From assembly GCF_018847975.1 (NCBI RefSeq), contig NZ_CP072597.1, forward strand, positions 3,945,001 through 4,009,000: a stretch of 64,000 bases of DNA, given 5' to 3'. Of the stretch, positions 19,201 to 29,000 are shown piece by piece (the first letter of the stretch is position 1; the number at the start of each line of letters is the position of its first letter). This DNA comes from Lysobacter sp. K5869 (lineage in GTDB: Bacteria > Pseudomonadota > Gammaproteobacteria > Xanthomonadales > Xanthomonadaceae). The notes under the pieces were generated by a model. It was not told where the DNA came from. It was given only the letters and a program-made list of their open reading frames with translations, and made no database searches. A program made the position numbers and the translations under genes.

Positions 19201-20425
19201 CTTGCGGCCACTCGATCGCATCGGTGTTGACGTGGAACGGGCTGCTTTCGAAATCGATCTTCGGATTAGGCTTGACGAAGTTGATGCACGGCGGGATCCG
19301 CTGGTATTTCAGCGTCATCGCGACTTTCATCAGGCTCGCCATGCCGGCCGCGATATCCAGATGGCCGATGTTGTTCTTGACCGATCCGATCGCGCAGAAC
19401 TGGCGGCGCTCGGTCTCGCTGCGGAACAGGCGGCTCAGCGCGAGGATCTCGATCGGATCGCCCATCGCCGTGCCCGTGCCGTGCGCCTCGATATAGCCGA
19501 GGCTGTCGGCGGACACGCCGGCGTTGTCCAGCGCGGACCGCATGCACTCGAGCTGGCCTTCGACCTTGGTGGCCAAGAAGCTCATCTTCTGGCCGCCGTC
19601 GTTGTTGATCGCCGATCCCTTGATCACGGCATGAATGCAGTCGCCGTCGGCCAGCGCCCGGTCCAGTGGCTTGAGCAAGACCATGCCGACGCCGCTGCCG
19701 AATACGACGCCCCGCGCGTCGGCATCGAAGGCGCGGACCTGCCCGTCGGCGGACAGGATGTTGCCGCTCTCGTACACATAGCCGGCCACGTGCGGCGTGC
19801 GCACGCTGACCGCGCCCGCCAGGGCCATGTCGCACTCGCTCGTGCGGATGCTTTGGCAGGCCATATGCACCGCGACCAGCGAGGTCGAGCATGCGGTCTG
19901 CACCGCGACGCTCGGGCCGCGCAGATTCAGCTTGTACGACAAGCGCGTCGGGGCGAAGTCCTTGTCGTTGCCGACATGCCAATGGCCCCCGGTCTTGCCG
20001 ACGACCTCCGCGTAGTGTCCGGTGCACGACAGCAGCTGGCTGGAAACGATGCCGCCGGATCCTGCGAACACGCCGACCCGACCCGATTGGGTATCGGGCG
20101 GATAGCCGGCATCCTCCATGGCCGACCACGCGCATTCCAGCAACACCCGATGCTGCGGATCCATGACTTCCGCATCGCGCGGCGGAATCCAGAAGAACTC
20201 CGAGTCGAAGCAGTCGTGATCCGCGAGCAGCGGCGCCGCTTTCACATAATTCGGATCGGCCAGCGCTTCGGCCGACACCCCATGGGCCGACAGTTCTTCG
20301 GCGGAAAGCGCGACGATGCCCGAGCGGCCGGCGCACAGATTGGCCCAGAACTCGTGCGTCGAGGCCGAGCCGGGGAATCTTCCGGCCATTCCGATGATCG
20401 CGATGTCGCTATGCGCCCTTTCCAT
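16205..20425 (-). CDS. PKS E: KS-DH-KR protein without AT or ACP
   Basis: This 1406-residue protein carries a KS (about 5-435; Cys179 in QTACSTSL, His in EAHGTGT and in KNNIGH), a post-KS linker (LPTYPFEKRRF), a DH-type domain (about 625-890) and a KR (about 940-1360). The KS wording (EELSAHGV, ALADPNYVKA, VQTACSTSL) is that of cis-AT modular KSs, unlike the DTACSSS/ECHGTGT KSs of most PKSs here. The DH has His in RDHVVLERRVLPG but Glu where HxxxGxxxxP needs Gly; the second motif HPAMMDSAMQ is intact. The KR looks active (GGAGGLG, SSVASF, SNYCAG). No AT and no ACP are present, and the protein ends about 50 residues after the KR. The ACP must come in trans, perhaps the free ACP gene 88 bases upstream. 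I chose ATG 20425 because AGGA precedes it by six bases. GTG 20464 is the longest option. Confidence 0.9.
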   Translation of the reverse strand: MERAHSDIAIIGMAGRFPGSASTHEFWANLCAGRSGIVALSAEELSAHGVSAEALADPNYVKAAPLLADHDCFDSEFFWIPPRDAEVMDPQHRVLLECAWSAMEDAGYPPDTQSGRVGVFAGSGGIVSSQLLSCTGHYAEVVGKTGGHWHVGNDKDFAPTRLSYKLNLRGPSVAVQTACSTSLVAVHMACQSIRTSECDMALAGAVSVRTPHVAGYVYESGNILSADGQVRAFDADARGVVFGSGVGMVLLKPLDRALADGDCIHAVIKGSAINNDGGQKMSFLATKVEGQLECMRSALDNAGVSADSLGYIEAHGTGTAMGDPIEILALSRLFRSETERRQFCAIGSVKNNIGHLDIAAGMASLMKVAMTLKYQRIPPCINFVKPNPKIDFESSPFHVNTDAIEWPQADAPRRAAINCLGIGGTNAFMVLEEPPQRPQPTRAAAMPRIVALSAKTEAALWRKVADLAAWLDAGEGEHLDDIAFTLAAGRSAFANRCVVVANDAGDLIAKLGRLNRHRRAPDCFVGLDVEPSGKATPGLDEFAQFLTQQVLDGLPAEEAHSKLLALADLYCRGAKLPLETLCAGSGARRIALPTYPFEKRRFAIPQRLEDARPEPIAAAAASVLHPLLHANVSDLSGPIFATRFDGEEFFLRDHVVLERRVLPGVAYIEMVRAAVAQALPGEPARTLEFRDHAWIQPVVVDDAFALRVTLHDLGEDENGGRWLEYEVLSESAGDTPHARGTVRCSAQAIDAEPMDIAALGEAIEGEGRDRDALYARFGSLGLRYGPTMQGIAGLRSQDEQVIARLRLPEAADSRFGLHPAMMDSAMQCTICLLAGLDGQGGAAVMPFAFDEMIVHGDTTDEMWVWIRRAAGAAVAGMPSLDIDLVDGQGLPRVSIRGLVSRTVASAPVVAPVRGVEAAPTLARPAAIASSGPALHALVPIWSPVRFGRDTVTPAPGERYLLLGGDEALFAWLSAAAIELQHQPIVAGDSVERIERLLSEREFDHLLWFAPEADVGDHDAVVPSQEAGVLSLFRILKALSRLDRFERELKFTVVTRHALQVFDDEPVSPHHAGVHGMVGSVAKELPQWRFRLLDIESTVDLDPLEILALPWDEQGRGVALRCDEWFRQEFADAGRMPSARVAYRQNGVYVVIGGAGGLGEVWTRHMVARYDAQVIWVGRRALDADIEAKLDAIAGLGRRPHYFSADATDAAALAAAVAAIRARFPRIDGVVHSALVLRDQTVRAMDEAVFRQSLAAKVDVSVNIERAFAGQDLDFMLFFSSVASFHRDPGQSNYCAGCTFKDSFAQAMRARCAYPVKIVNWAYWGSVGVVTDAFYRKRMESLGIGSIEPEEAMCELEAFVASDLDQVALIKVISQRALDDLWVSEEVRYYRDRDAASGYGDEAVIAS

Positions 20426-20431
20426 ACCGAA

Positions 20432-20435
20432 TCCT
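20432..20435 (-). promoter_or_regulatory. Ribosome-binding site deciding the PKS E start
   Basis: AGGA (minus strand) stands six bases before the ATG at 20425. No comparable site precedes the two upstream in-frame candidates at 20452 and 20464, and the KS begins within a few residues of this ATG. Confidence 0.6.
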
Positions 20436-20513
20436 GTCGCAATGGATGCCATCGGGTCGGCCACGCACCGTGGTCGGTCCCGGGATCGTTTGTGTCGGAG
20501 GGAAACCGCCGGA

Positions 20514-20759
20514 TCAGCGCTCGTAGGCGGCGCAAAGATCGCCGACCGTGCGCAGGCCGGTGATCGGCACGTCGCCGCTGGCGAACGGATCGTAGGAGAA
20601 CTGGATTTCCAATATCGCGAGAATGCGGGCGATATGCAGCGAGCGGAATCCGAGACTGTCGATGAGCGCGCTGGAATCGCTGATCGCGCCGAGTTGCAGC
20701 CCCTCCTCCTCGGCGACGCGACGAAGGGTGTCGTAGATGATCTGCTGGTGTTCGCTCAT
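20514..20759 (-). CDS. Stand-alone acyl carrier protein
   Basis: This 81-residue protein has the four-helix carrier pattern. By spacing to the following LE, the phosphopantetheine Ser is that in GFRSLHIARIL, with Arg where most carriers have Asp. Seen beside an AMP-ligase and an SDR, it is best read as their carrier partner: the ligase would load an acid onto it and the SDR would act on the bound acyl group. It could also supply the ACP that PKS E lacks. AGGA lies five bases before the ATG. Gene gaps are 50 bases to the SDR and 88 bases to PKS E. Confidence 0.82.
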   Translation of the reverse strand: MSEHQQIIYDTLRRVAEEEGLQLGAISDSSALIDSLGFRSLHIARILAILEIQFSYDPFASGDVPITGLRTVGDLCAAYER

Positions 20760-20809
20760 GGCGTTCCTGGAATCGGGTTGAACGGAAGGGGCAGCGACGG
20801 GGCTGGGCG

Positions 20810-21544
20810 TTAGCACGTGAAACCGCCATCGACCGCCAGGGTCTGGCCGGTGATGGCGCGCGTGGACAGCAGGAAACGCACGCTGTCGACGATGTCCTGG
20901 GTGGTGCACATCGCACGCATCGGCGTGCGCCGGATGATGCGGGCGCGCTGGGCGTCGGTCAGATGGCCGACCATGTCGCTTTCGAAAAAGCCGGGCGCGA
21001 TCGCGTTGACGGTAACGCCCTGCGGCCCGACTTCGCTCGCGAGGCTGCGGGTGAACCCCAGCAGCGCCGCTTTGGTGGCGCTGTAGACCGCCAGACCCTT
21101 ATGGCCGCGCAAGGCGTTGACCGAGGAGATGTTGACGATGCTTCCGCGCCGCTCGGCGATCATGGCCTTGAGGCAGGCGCGCGTCAGCACGATCACCGAT
21201 TCCAGATTCAAGGTCAGCGCCTGATGGATATCGCGCTCCGAGGTCATCGTCAGCAGGCCCTCGATGCCGACGCCGGCGTTGTTGATCAAGGCGTCGATGC
21301 GCTTGTAGCGGCGCAAGACGGTCATGGCGAAGCCCCGGACTCCGTCGAAATCGGTGCCCTCGATCGCTTCCCAGTGGAAGCGCTCGCCGTTCGGGTCGGC
21401 CTCGCGCAGTTGTTCGATGAAGCTGTTGCTGGAGCGGCTGAAGGTGGCGACGATGTCGCCCGCGTCGAGCCGATCCTGCACCAATGCCTGCCCCAGTCCG
21501 CGGCTGCCGCCGCTGATGACGACCACTCGCTTGTCACTCGACAC
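20810..21544 (-). CDS. SDR-family ketoreductase (FabG-like)
   Basis: This 244-residue short-chain dehydrogenase/reductase has the NAD(P) motif SGGSRGLG at the N-terminus, NNAG (INNAGVGIEG), and the catalytic Ser in NISSVN with Tyr and Lys in YSATK. It ends with the FabG-like GQTLAVDGGF. Family members reduce beta-ketoacyl groups on carriers or oxidise hydroxyacyl groups. I chose the GTG at 21544 because AAAGGGAG lies seven bases upstream. The ATG at 21565 gives only a seven-residue basic extension without such a site. The gene overlaps the AMP-ligase end by 11 bases, so the two are coupled. Together with the free ACP this looks like a unit that prepares a special acyl-ACP for the pathway. Confidence 0.9.
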   Translation of the reverse strand: MSSDKRVVVISGGSRGLGQALVQDRLDAGDIVATFSRSSNSFIEQLREADPNGERFHWEAIEGTDFDGVRGFAMTVLRRYKRIDALINNAGVGIEGLLTMTSERDIHQALTLNLESVIVLTRACLKAMIAERRGSIVNISSVNALRGHKGLAVYSATKAALLGFTRSLASEVGPQGVTVNAIAPGFFESDMVGHLTDAQRARIIRRTPMRAMCTTQDIVDSVRFLLSTRAITGQTLAVDGGFTC

Positions 21545-22943
21545 TTTCTTGCTCCCTTTCGGCATTGACGACTTCGCCCTGCGCCGCGCGCGCCGGGCGG
21601 CGGATCTTCTTGAAGCGCGCTCCGAACATCGGTTCCGCGCTGACGGCTACCCCGACCGGCACCTTGAACGGCGGCAAATGCTCGCGGCAGTGAGCGCGCA
21701 CGCGGCGCTCGACCTGCGCGGCCGGCTCGGGGACGACCAGTTGCACCGTCGCGACGACCAGTTGGCCGGTCAGCGCGCTCGCCTTGCCGCTGACGACGAC
21801 GTCGCTGATGTTCTCCAGCTGCAGGATCAGGTTCTCGATCTCGCTCGGATAAACCTTCTCGCCGCCGACGTTGATGATTTCCGACTCGCGCCCGAGGATG
21901 CGCAGGTAGCCGTCGCGCTCCTCGACCTTGTCGCCGGTGTTGAGCCAGCCGTCCTGGTCGAAAGGCGACGGCGCGTTGAGGTATCCGATCATCGCCGCGT
22001 CGGTGCGGATCCAGAGGATGCCGTCGACGATGCGGGTCTCGTGGTGTTGCCCGCCGACCTTCATCCAGGTCGAGCCCGCATCCTCGGACCGGGTCGGCAG
22101 GATGCCGACTTCGGTGAGTCCATACGTCTGTTTGCAGCGCACGCCCGGCAACGCCTGGTTCAATGCCTTGAGCGTCGCCAACGACATCGGCTCGGTGCCG
22201 TAGGTGACCAATTCCAACGACGACAGGTCGTAGGACTGGCGCTGGTCCGAAATGAGCAGCATGTTGAGGAAGGTCGGCGTCGTCGGCAGCAGCTGGACGC
22301 GTTGCGACTCGATCGCATGGCACACCGCGGGTACCGAACGATCGGCGACGAAAACCGCGGTGCCGCCGTTGAACAGCACATGCAGCAACGTGTTGATGCC
22401 GCCGATATGGTCGAACATCAGGAAGATCAGGGTGCGATAGGCGGCCCCTGGCTTCTGCAAAACATGCGCGATCAGCCGCGAGAAGCGATGCACCGAAGCC
22501 TTGTTCTTCCCCGTCGATCCGGAAGTGAACAGGATGAGCCCGGCCTGTTTGGACTCGCCGCGCAGGCGATCGAGCAGCGCGTGGCTGCAGCCGTAGTCGC
22601 AGCGCGTGTACCGGCTGCCGCCGTCGCTGGAAAACTCGAAGACGCCGTCGACGCATGCGGTCGCGAGCGCGTCCTCCACCTCGAAGTCGCTGGCGGACAG
22701 AAAGGGAACCACGACGTTCGCGTTCTCGACCAGCGCGAACAGCAGTCCGATCATGTCGCCGGAGACCCTGCCGCGCAGTGCGATGCATGCACCCGGCGCG
22801 ATGTCCGTCGCTTGCAGTTGCTTCCGCCAGTGACGAATCCTGTCGTGCAATTGAGCGTAGTCGAGCGCCGCACCGTCGCAGACGACGGCTGTGCGCCCGG
22901 CGTGTTCGGCCCAAGCCTCGATTAGTTCCGTGAGATTGTGCAT
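21534..22943 (-). CDS. AMP-dependent acyl ligase
   Basis: This 469-residue ANL-superfamily enzyme should activate a carboxylic acid as its adenylate and load it on a carrier. Core motifs seen are the P-loop ILFTSGSTGKNK, YGLTEVG, GWLNTGDKVEERDGYLRILG and the C-terminal hinge/Lys region VGGEKVYPSEIE with FKKIRRP near the end. It is shorter than most family members (about 500-550), mainly in the N-terminal subdomain. The ATG at 22943 is preceded by GGAG about eight bases upstream. The gene sits 155 bases after PKS D and overlaps the SDR. Substrate cannot be read reliably. A short or hydroxy acid feeding the free ACP is the simplest guess. Confidence 0.88.
   Translation of the reverse strand: MHNLTELIEAWAEHAGRTAVVCDGAALDYAQLHDRIRHWRKQLQATDIAPGACIALRGRVSGDMIGLLFALVENANVVVPFLSASDFEVEDALATACVDGVFEFSSDGGSRYTRCDYGCSHALLDRLRGESKQAGLILFTSGSTGKNKASVHRFSRLIAHVLQKPGAAYRTLIFLMFDHIGGINTLLHVLFNGGTAVFVADRSVPAVCHAIESQRVQLLPTTPTFLNMLLISDQRQSYDLSSLELVTYGTEPMSLATLKALNQALPGVRCKQTYGLTEVGILPTRSEDAGSTWMKVGGQHHETRIVDGILWIRTDAAMIGYLNAPSPFDQDGWLNTGDKVEERDGYLRILGRESEIINVGGEKVYPSEIENLILQLENISDVVVSGKASALTGQLVVATVQLVVPEPAAQVERRVRAHCREHLPPFKVPVGVAVSAEPMFGARFKKIRRPARAAQGEVVNAEREQESVE
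21552..21559 (-). promoter_or_regulatory. Ribosome-binding site deciding the SDR start
   Basis: AAAGGGAG (minus strand) lies seven bases upstream of the GTG at 21544, within the last codons of the AMP-ligase gene. This is why the GTG is preferred over the upstream ATG at 21565. Confidence 0.65.
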
Positions 22944-23098
22944 TCAACGCTCCATCTTCGAAAACCCGCAACGCGGGTGGATCAGCCGATTGCCCGGCCC
23001 AGCGGTGTCGAATCGACGGCGGGAACGATGCCTGTGCGCCGCTGCGCGGGCGTTACAAGGCGCATCGCGTCTTGGATCGAGTGGCATGGATGCGATGC

Positions 23099-26000
23099 TC
23101 ATCCGGTCGCGCCCGTCTCGAAGATCGCGTCGAGCGCGTCCTCGAATTCGAGGCTCGCGACGCCCTGCGCAGTGCGGTCGGGCGTCGGGTCGCGGCCTGG
23201 GGCGTAGAGCGACTCGAGCATCGAGGCGAACTCTTCGTCGTGCGCGCGTTCGCTGTCCGGCGTCGCCGGGTAGCCGATCGTCAGGCCTTTGATCTTGATC
23301 AGCACGCGGCCTTCGGTATCGATCGCATCGATGTCGACCACGGCGCGGCCGTCGTGGCGGCCGCCGCCGCGCGCCGCGCGAACCCAGATCGAGCCTTCGC
23401 CGGCACCGCCCGGGGCGAAAGCGACGCGTTCCAGCGCGAGCAGGACCGTTGCCGAGGGCGGGACGCCGGTGCCGTTCAGATGGTCGAGGCAGGCCAGATG
23501 CGAGAGCGAGAGCAACGCGAACATGTCCAGCGCGTCGGCGGCGGCCGAATCCGCTGCGCCATCGGGCCGCGCCGGCAAGCGAAACTCGAGCAGCTGCTGT
23601 CGTTCGCCGCGAAGACAGGCGACAACGCCGTCCGGCAGGCGGTCGCGGACCATGCCAGCATCGACCAAGGCGCCATAGACGTTCGCGGCGGAGTGGACTT
23701 CGCCGCGGAACAACGCGCGCAACTGAGACAGATCGATGCGCTCCGGATCTTTGCCCGTCTCGTAGCGGCCGCTGCCTTCGCACAGCACCGACTCGCCGTC
23801 CGCGCCCGAAGTCTTCACGTCGAAGTCGAACTCGCTGTCGCCGGTAGCGTACAGATCCGCGGACACGGTGCCGCCCTGTGTCGCGGGCTCGCAGTCCGCC
23901 CATGCCAGAGAACGCAACTCGATGCGCGCCTTGTGTCCCCGGTCGCCGAGGGACTCGCGCACCGCCAGCCGCGCCATTTCGAGCGGCAACAAGTCCGGCA
24001 GTCCGGCTTGGGGGCGCAGAGCCGTTCCGCGCAGCGATTTTTCGAGTACCGCACTGTCCGACGCGAACGACTGCCGCCCGAACACCGAGACATTGCGATG
24101 CAGCAGCGGATGCACGACGGCTTGGTCGCCCGCCTTCTTCTGCTCGGGTGAGATGCCGAACCAGTACCGCTCACGCGCGAAGGCGTAGGTCGGCAGCGCG
24201 CAGCGGCGCATGGAGTAACCGGCGTACAGCGCCTTCCAGTCGGGTTCGTGTCCCTTGAGCCATACATCGAGCAGCGCCGTCAGATCGCCCTCGCGCAGCC
24301 ACTGCGCCACGGTTTCCGCGTCGGTGGCGACGATGTCCGCCTTGCGGCGCACGCTGGATTGGCGCGCCCCGGCCGTAGCGGCGTCGCCTTCGACATAGGC
24401 CTGCAGCCGTTCGACCAGCTCCTGCGCGCTTGCCACGACGAGCGCCATGCGTTCGGACATGACATCGCGCCCGACCTGCAGCGTGTACGCCACATCGGCG
24501 ATGTCTTCCTGCGGATGGCCGCGCAGATGCGCCAGCAGACGCGTGGCGTTGGCGCGCAAACGCTCCGCGTTCTTGGCCGAGAGTACGATGAGATAAGGGC
24601 CGCTCGGACGTGCGCGCGGCGTCGTCTGGTCCGCGAGATATTCCTCCAGCACCACGTGCACATTGGCGCCGCCGAAACCGAAGGAGCTGATGCCGGCGCG
24701 GCGCGGATACGCACGACCTTGTCCGTCGGCCGCCGGCTCCCACGCCTGGGTCTTCTCCACCGGATAGAAAGGCGTGTTGTCCAGATTGATGTAGGGATTG
24801 AGCTTCTCGAAGTGCAGCAGCGCGGGAATCTGCTTGTGCTTGATGGACAGCAGCACCTTCAGGATGCCGGCGATGCCGGCCGCGGTTTCCAGATGGCCGA
24901 TGTTGGTCTTGGCGGAGGTGAGCCCGATGTGCGGCGTTTCCGCCGGCGGGAGCTGATGCTTGCGGTACAGCTCCGAGAACGCTTTCTTCATGGCTTGGAT
25001 CTCGATCGGATCGCCCAGGCTGGTGCCGGTGCCGTGGCATTCGAGATAGCCGACGCTGCGCGGATCGATTTCGGCCTTTTCATAGGCTTCGACCAGCAAA
25101 TCCGCTTGCGCGTTGGGATTCGGAGCGGTCAGCATCGTGACCTTGCCGCCGTGGTTCTCGGCGGTGGATTTGACCACCGCGTAGATATGGTCGCCGTCGG
25201 CGATGGCGTTTTCCAGCGGCTTGATCAGGATCGCGCCGGAACCTTCGCCGCGGACGTAGCCGTTCGCGCGCGAATCGAAGGTCTTGCACTTGCCGTCGTC
25301 GGCCAGCATGCCCGCCGCGCCGAAGGAGATGTGGCCCGCGGGTGTGAGCATGACCTGCACGCCGCCGACGATCGCCATGTCGCAGCTGCCGGTGTGGATC
25401 GATTCGATCGCGCGGTGCAGCGCCACCAGCGAACTCGAACACGCGGTGTCTAGCGGCGCGCTGGGCCCGTGAAGGTTGAGCAGGAACGACACGCGATTGA
25501 CCAAGATCGCGTGCGAGGTGCCCGAGGCGGAATAGCCGTCGAGCTCGGCCTGGCTCGTCGCCATCAGGTCGATGTAGTCGCGGGTCGCCGCGCCGACGAA
25601 CAGGCCGGTCTTGGTGCCCGCCAGATCGGAAACGCGATGACCGGAATCCTCGATCGCGCCCCACACGCTCTCCAGGAAAATCCGCTGCTGCGGATCCATC
25701 ATTTCCGCTTCGCGCGGCGAAATGCCCCAGAACAGCGGATCGAACTTGTCGACCTCGCGCATGAAGCCGCCCCACTTCGAGCGGGTTTTGTTCTTCTCGG
25801 CCATCGGGTCGCCGTAATACGCTTCCCAGTCCCAGCGGTCCTTCGGGACCAGCGTGACCATGTTGTTTTCGGCCTTGCTCAGCTTGTCCCAGTACTCGTC
25901 CAGCGTGTCGGCTTGCGGCATCACGCCGCTCATTCCGACGATGGCGATCGGCCGTTCGGTGAAGCGACGCTCGGGCGAGAAGCGGCCCGTATCCGCGGGG

Positions 26001-29000
26001 GGCGATGCGTCGCGCAGCGTGAGGGCGTTCTTGGGCGCGAACAGCGGTTGATCCGGAACCGCCTGGGCCGGGCCGATGGATGCGGCGTTGACGGCCGGCG
26101 ACGGCGCGCCCGCCTGCGCATGCACGCGAAGCATCTCTTCGCGGTGATCGTGGGCCAGATGTTTGGCGATTTCGCGGATGTTCGGATATTCGAAGAACAG
26201 GACCGGCGTGATGTCCAGACCGTATTTGTCGTTGACCATGTTGCTGAACGAGGTGAGCCCGATCGAATCGAAGCCCAGGTCCAGTAGGATCGTGTCGAGA
26301 TCTACATCGTCGGCGTCGATCTTGAGGAAATCCATGACGATCCGCGACAGCGCGTCCTGGACCAGGATCGCGAGATCGCCGTCTTCGCCGGCCGCTGCCG
26401 CAGGCGCAGCCGCGGACGTCGTTGTGGCAGGCTTGGGCGCCTCGGCCGCGCCGATGCCCCACGCGCGCTCGACCTTGTCCTTCACACCCTGCAGCACCGC
26501 GAGCTGCGGCAGATCGCTGTGCAGGCCCCGCATCAAGGCCTGGATGCCGACCTCGCGCCGCAACGGCCGGATGCCGAGATTGCGCTCGAAGAACAGCGCG
26601 GTCTGCTCGTCCAGCTGCATACCGCCCTCGGCCCAGATCGACCAATTGAGGCTGAGCGCCTTGCCGCGCCGCTGTCCGGCGCTCGTGCGCGCATTGCGCT
26701 GCGCGGCGAACGCATCCATGAAGTGGTTCGCGAACGAGTAGTCGCTCTGGCCGGCATTGCCCGCCAGCGCGGCCAGCGACGAGAACATCGCGAAGAAGTC
26801 CAACGGTTCGTCGCGCGTCGCGTCGTCCAGCAACACCGAGCCGAGGATCTTGGGCGCAAACACGGCCTCCATGTCTTCGCGCTGCTTGTTGCGCAGATAA
26901 GCATCGCGCAGAACGCCGGCGCTGTGGATGATGCCGTGCAGTTCGCCATAACGGTCTTTGCACGCGCGCACGAGCCTTTCGACACCCTCACGCTTGGATA
27001 CGTCGGCCGCCACGTACGCCACTTCGGCGCCGGCGGCGCGCATGGATTCGAGCGCCGCTTCGGTTTCGGGCTTGAGCGCGCCGCGGCCGCTCAGCACCAT
27101 CCGCGCCTGGAACTGTTTCGCCAGATGCTCGGCGAAGATCAGGCCCAGACCGCCCGCGCCGCCGGTGATGAGGTAGACGCCGCGATGCCGGATCGGGGCC
27201 GAATCGGGCGTCGGAGCGGTGGGCTCCGGACAGCCCTGGATACGGCGCAAATAGCGCACGCCTTCGCGGTGGCGCACCGCGAGAGCCTTGGTATCCTCGC
27301 CGAACTCCGCCGCGATCGCGGCCACCGACGCCGGGTCGAAGCCGGGTTCGACGCCCGAATCCGCGCCGACGATTTCCACGACCTTGCAGGCGAGTTTCGG
27401 GCACTCCGCGCGCAGGATCGTCGCGAATCCCTGAATCGCCTCGTTGTGCGGTTGCGTCGCGTCGGGCGCGCTGAAGTACAGATACTGCAGGCGGACATCG
27501 GCCTCGCATTTCTGAGCGATGACCGCCTGGGTGAGGTACAGGAAAGCGTAGACGCCGCGGTCTAGCGCCCGCAGCGTGACGTCTTCGGCCGGAAGATCGC
27601 CGGCGTCTGTGTCGGGCAGCGCGGACCACGCGAAGCACACGTGCAGCGCGGCATCGGACCGTCCGCGCAGGACCGAAAGCAGCGTGTCGAAATCCTCGCG
27701 CTTGCCGGCATCGATGCGATAGCGATGGGCGTCGATGCGGGCGAAACCGTCGCCGGGCAACACCGCGATCAGCATGCTGGGATCGCCGCCCGACGCCGCC
27801 AGTGCGGCCCGATAAGCGTCGTGGCTGGCTTCGTCGGGGGCGAACAGCACGACGGTCTGCCGCGAGGGCTCGCTCGTAGGGTCGGGCAGCGGCGACGATT
27901 GCCAATCGGTGCGGTAGTACAGCGTCGGGAACGCGGCGTCGGCATCGCTCGCGGACGGCGCCGCGGACGCGGAGCCCGGCTTTTCGTGCACGTCGAGCAG
28001 CGGCACGCCAACGGAATCGCGCACCTTCACCAGCACCCTGCCCCGCTCGTCGACGATGAGCACGTCCATCTTCGACACGTTGGACGATTTCTTCGCGTCC
28101 TTCGTCTCGGTCACGTAGCTGTAGCAGACCTGCGTGAGCGGATGCAGGATTTCCACTTCGCCCAACGAATACGGCACGAACATCTCGCCGCCCGCGTCCG
28201 CGAGCCGCGCGGCCATCGCCGCCTGGAACGAGGAATCGACCAGCGAGGGATGCAGCACGAACTCGTCGAAGCGGGTGCCATCCAGCGCCGGCATCTTCAG
28301 CGCGCCCAGCACCTCGAACGCGGCCTGCGGATTGCGGCGGACTTCGGTCAGCGCCTGGAAGCTGGGCCCCAGGCCCAGGCCGAGCGTCTTGAACAGCGGG
28401 TAGGCGCGTTCGCCGTCCATGACCTTTTCGCAGCGTCCGCGGATCGCCGACAGGTCGACGTACTCGTCTTCCGCCGCCTCGTCCTGGGTCGTGGCGTAGA
28501 AAAGTTTGCCCTGGCAATAGAGCTGTTTTTTGCCGCCGTCGCGTTCGCTGAAGACCTCGAACACGACCGAGTCGCCGGCGGGTTTTAGTTCGATCAGCAC
28601 TTCGTTGGGAATCGCGTCGCGCACCGTCAGCGGGCTGACCCAGAGGATGTTCCTGATCCTGCGGACCTTGCGCCCCGCGGCGATCTCGCCCGCCTTGCGC
28701 GCCAGATCGAGATAGGCCACGCCCGGAAGCGTCGGGATGTCGGAAACCAGATGGTCGTAAATGAAGAACTCGCGGTCGGTGAATACTTTGCGGAACACCT
28801 GGCGCTCGAACGTGGATTCGTTGCTGTCGATCAGCGGATGCAGGCCCGCGACGTGGGCGGTCGCCGCCGGGCCGATCGCGCGGCCCTCGGCGGGTTCGAG
28901 CCAGTGGCGCTTGTCGGCGAACGGGTACGTCGGCAGCGAAATGCGCCTGCCCTGCCCGCCGGCCTGCATGCCCTGCCATTCGGACACCAGGCCGTCGATC

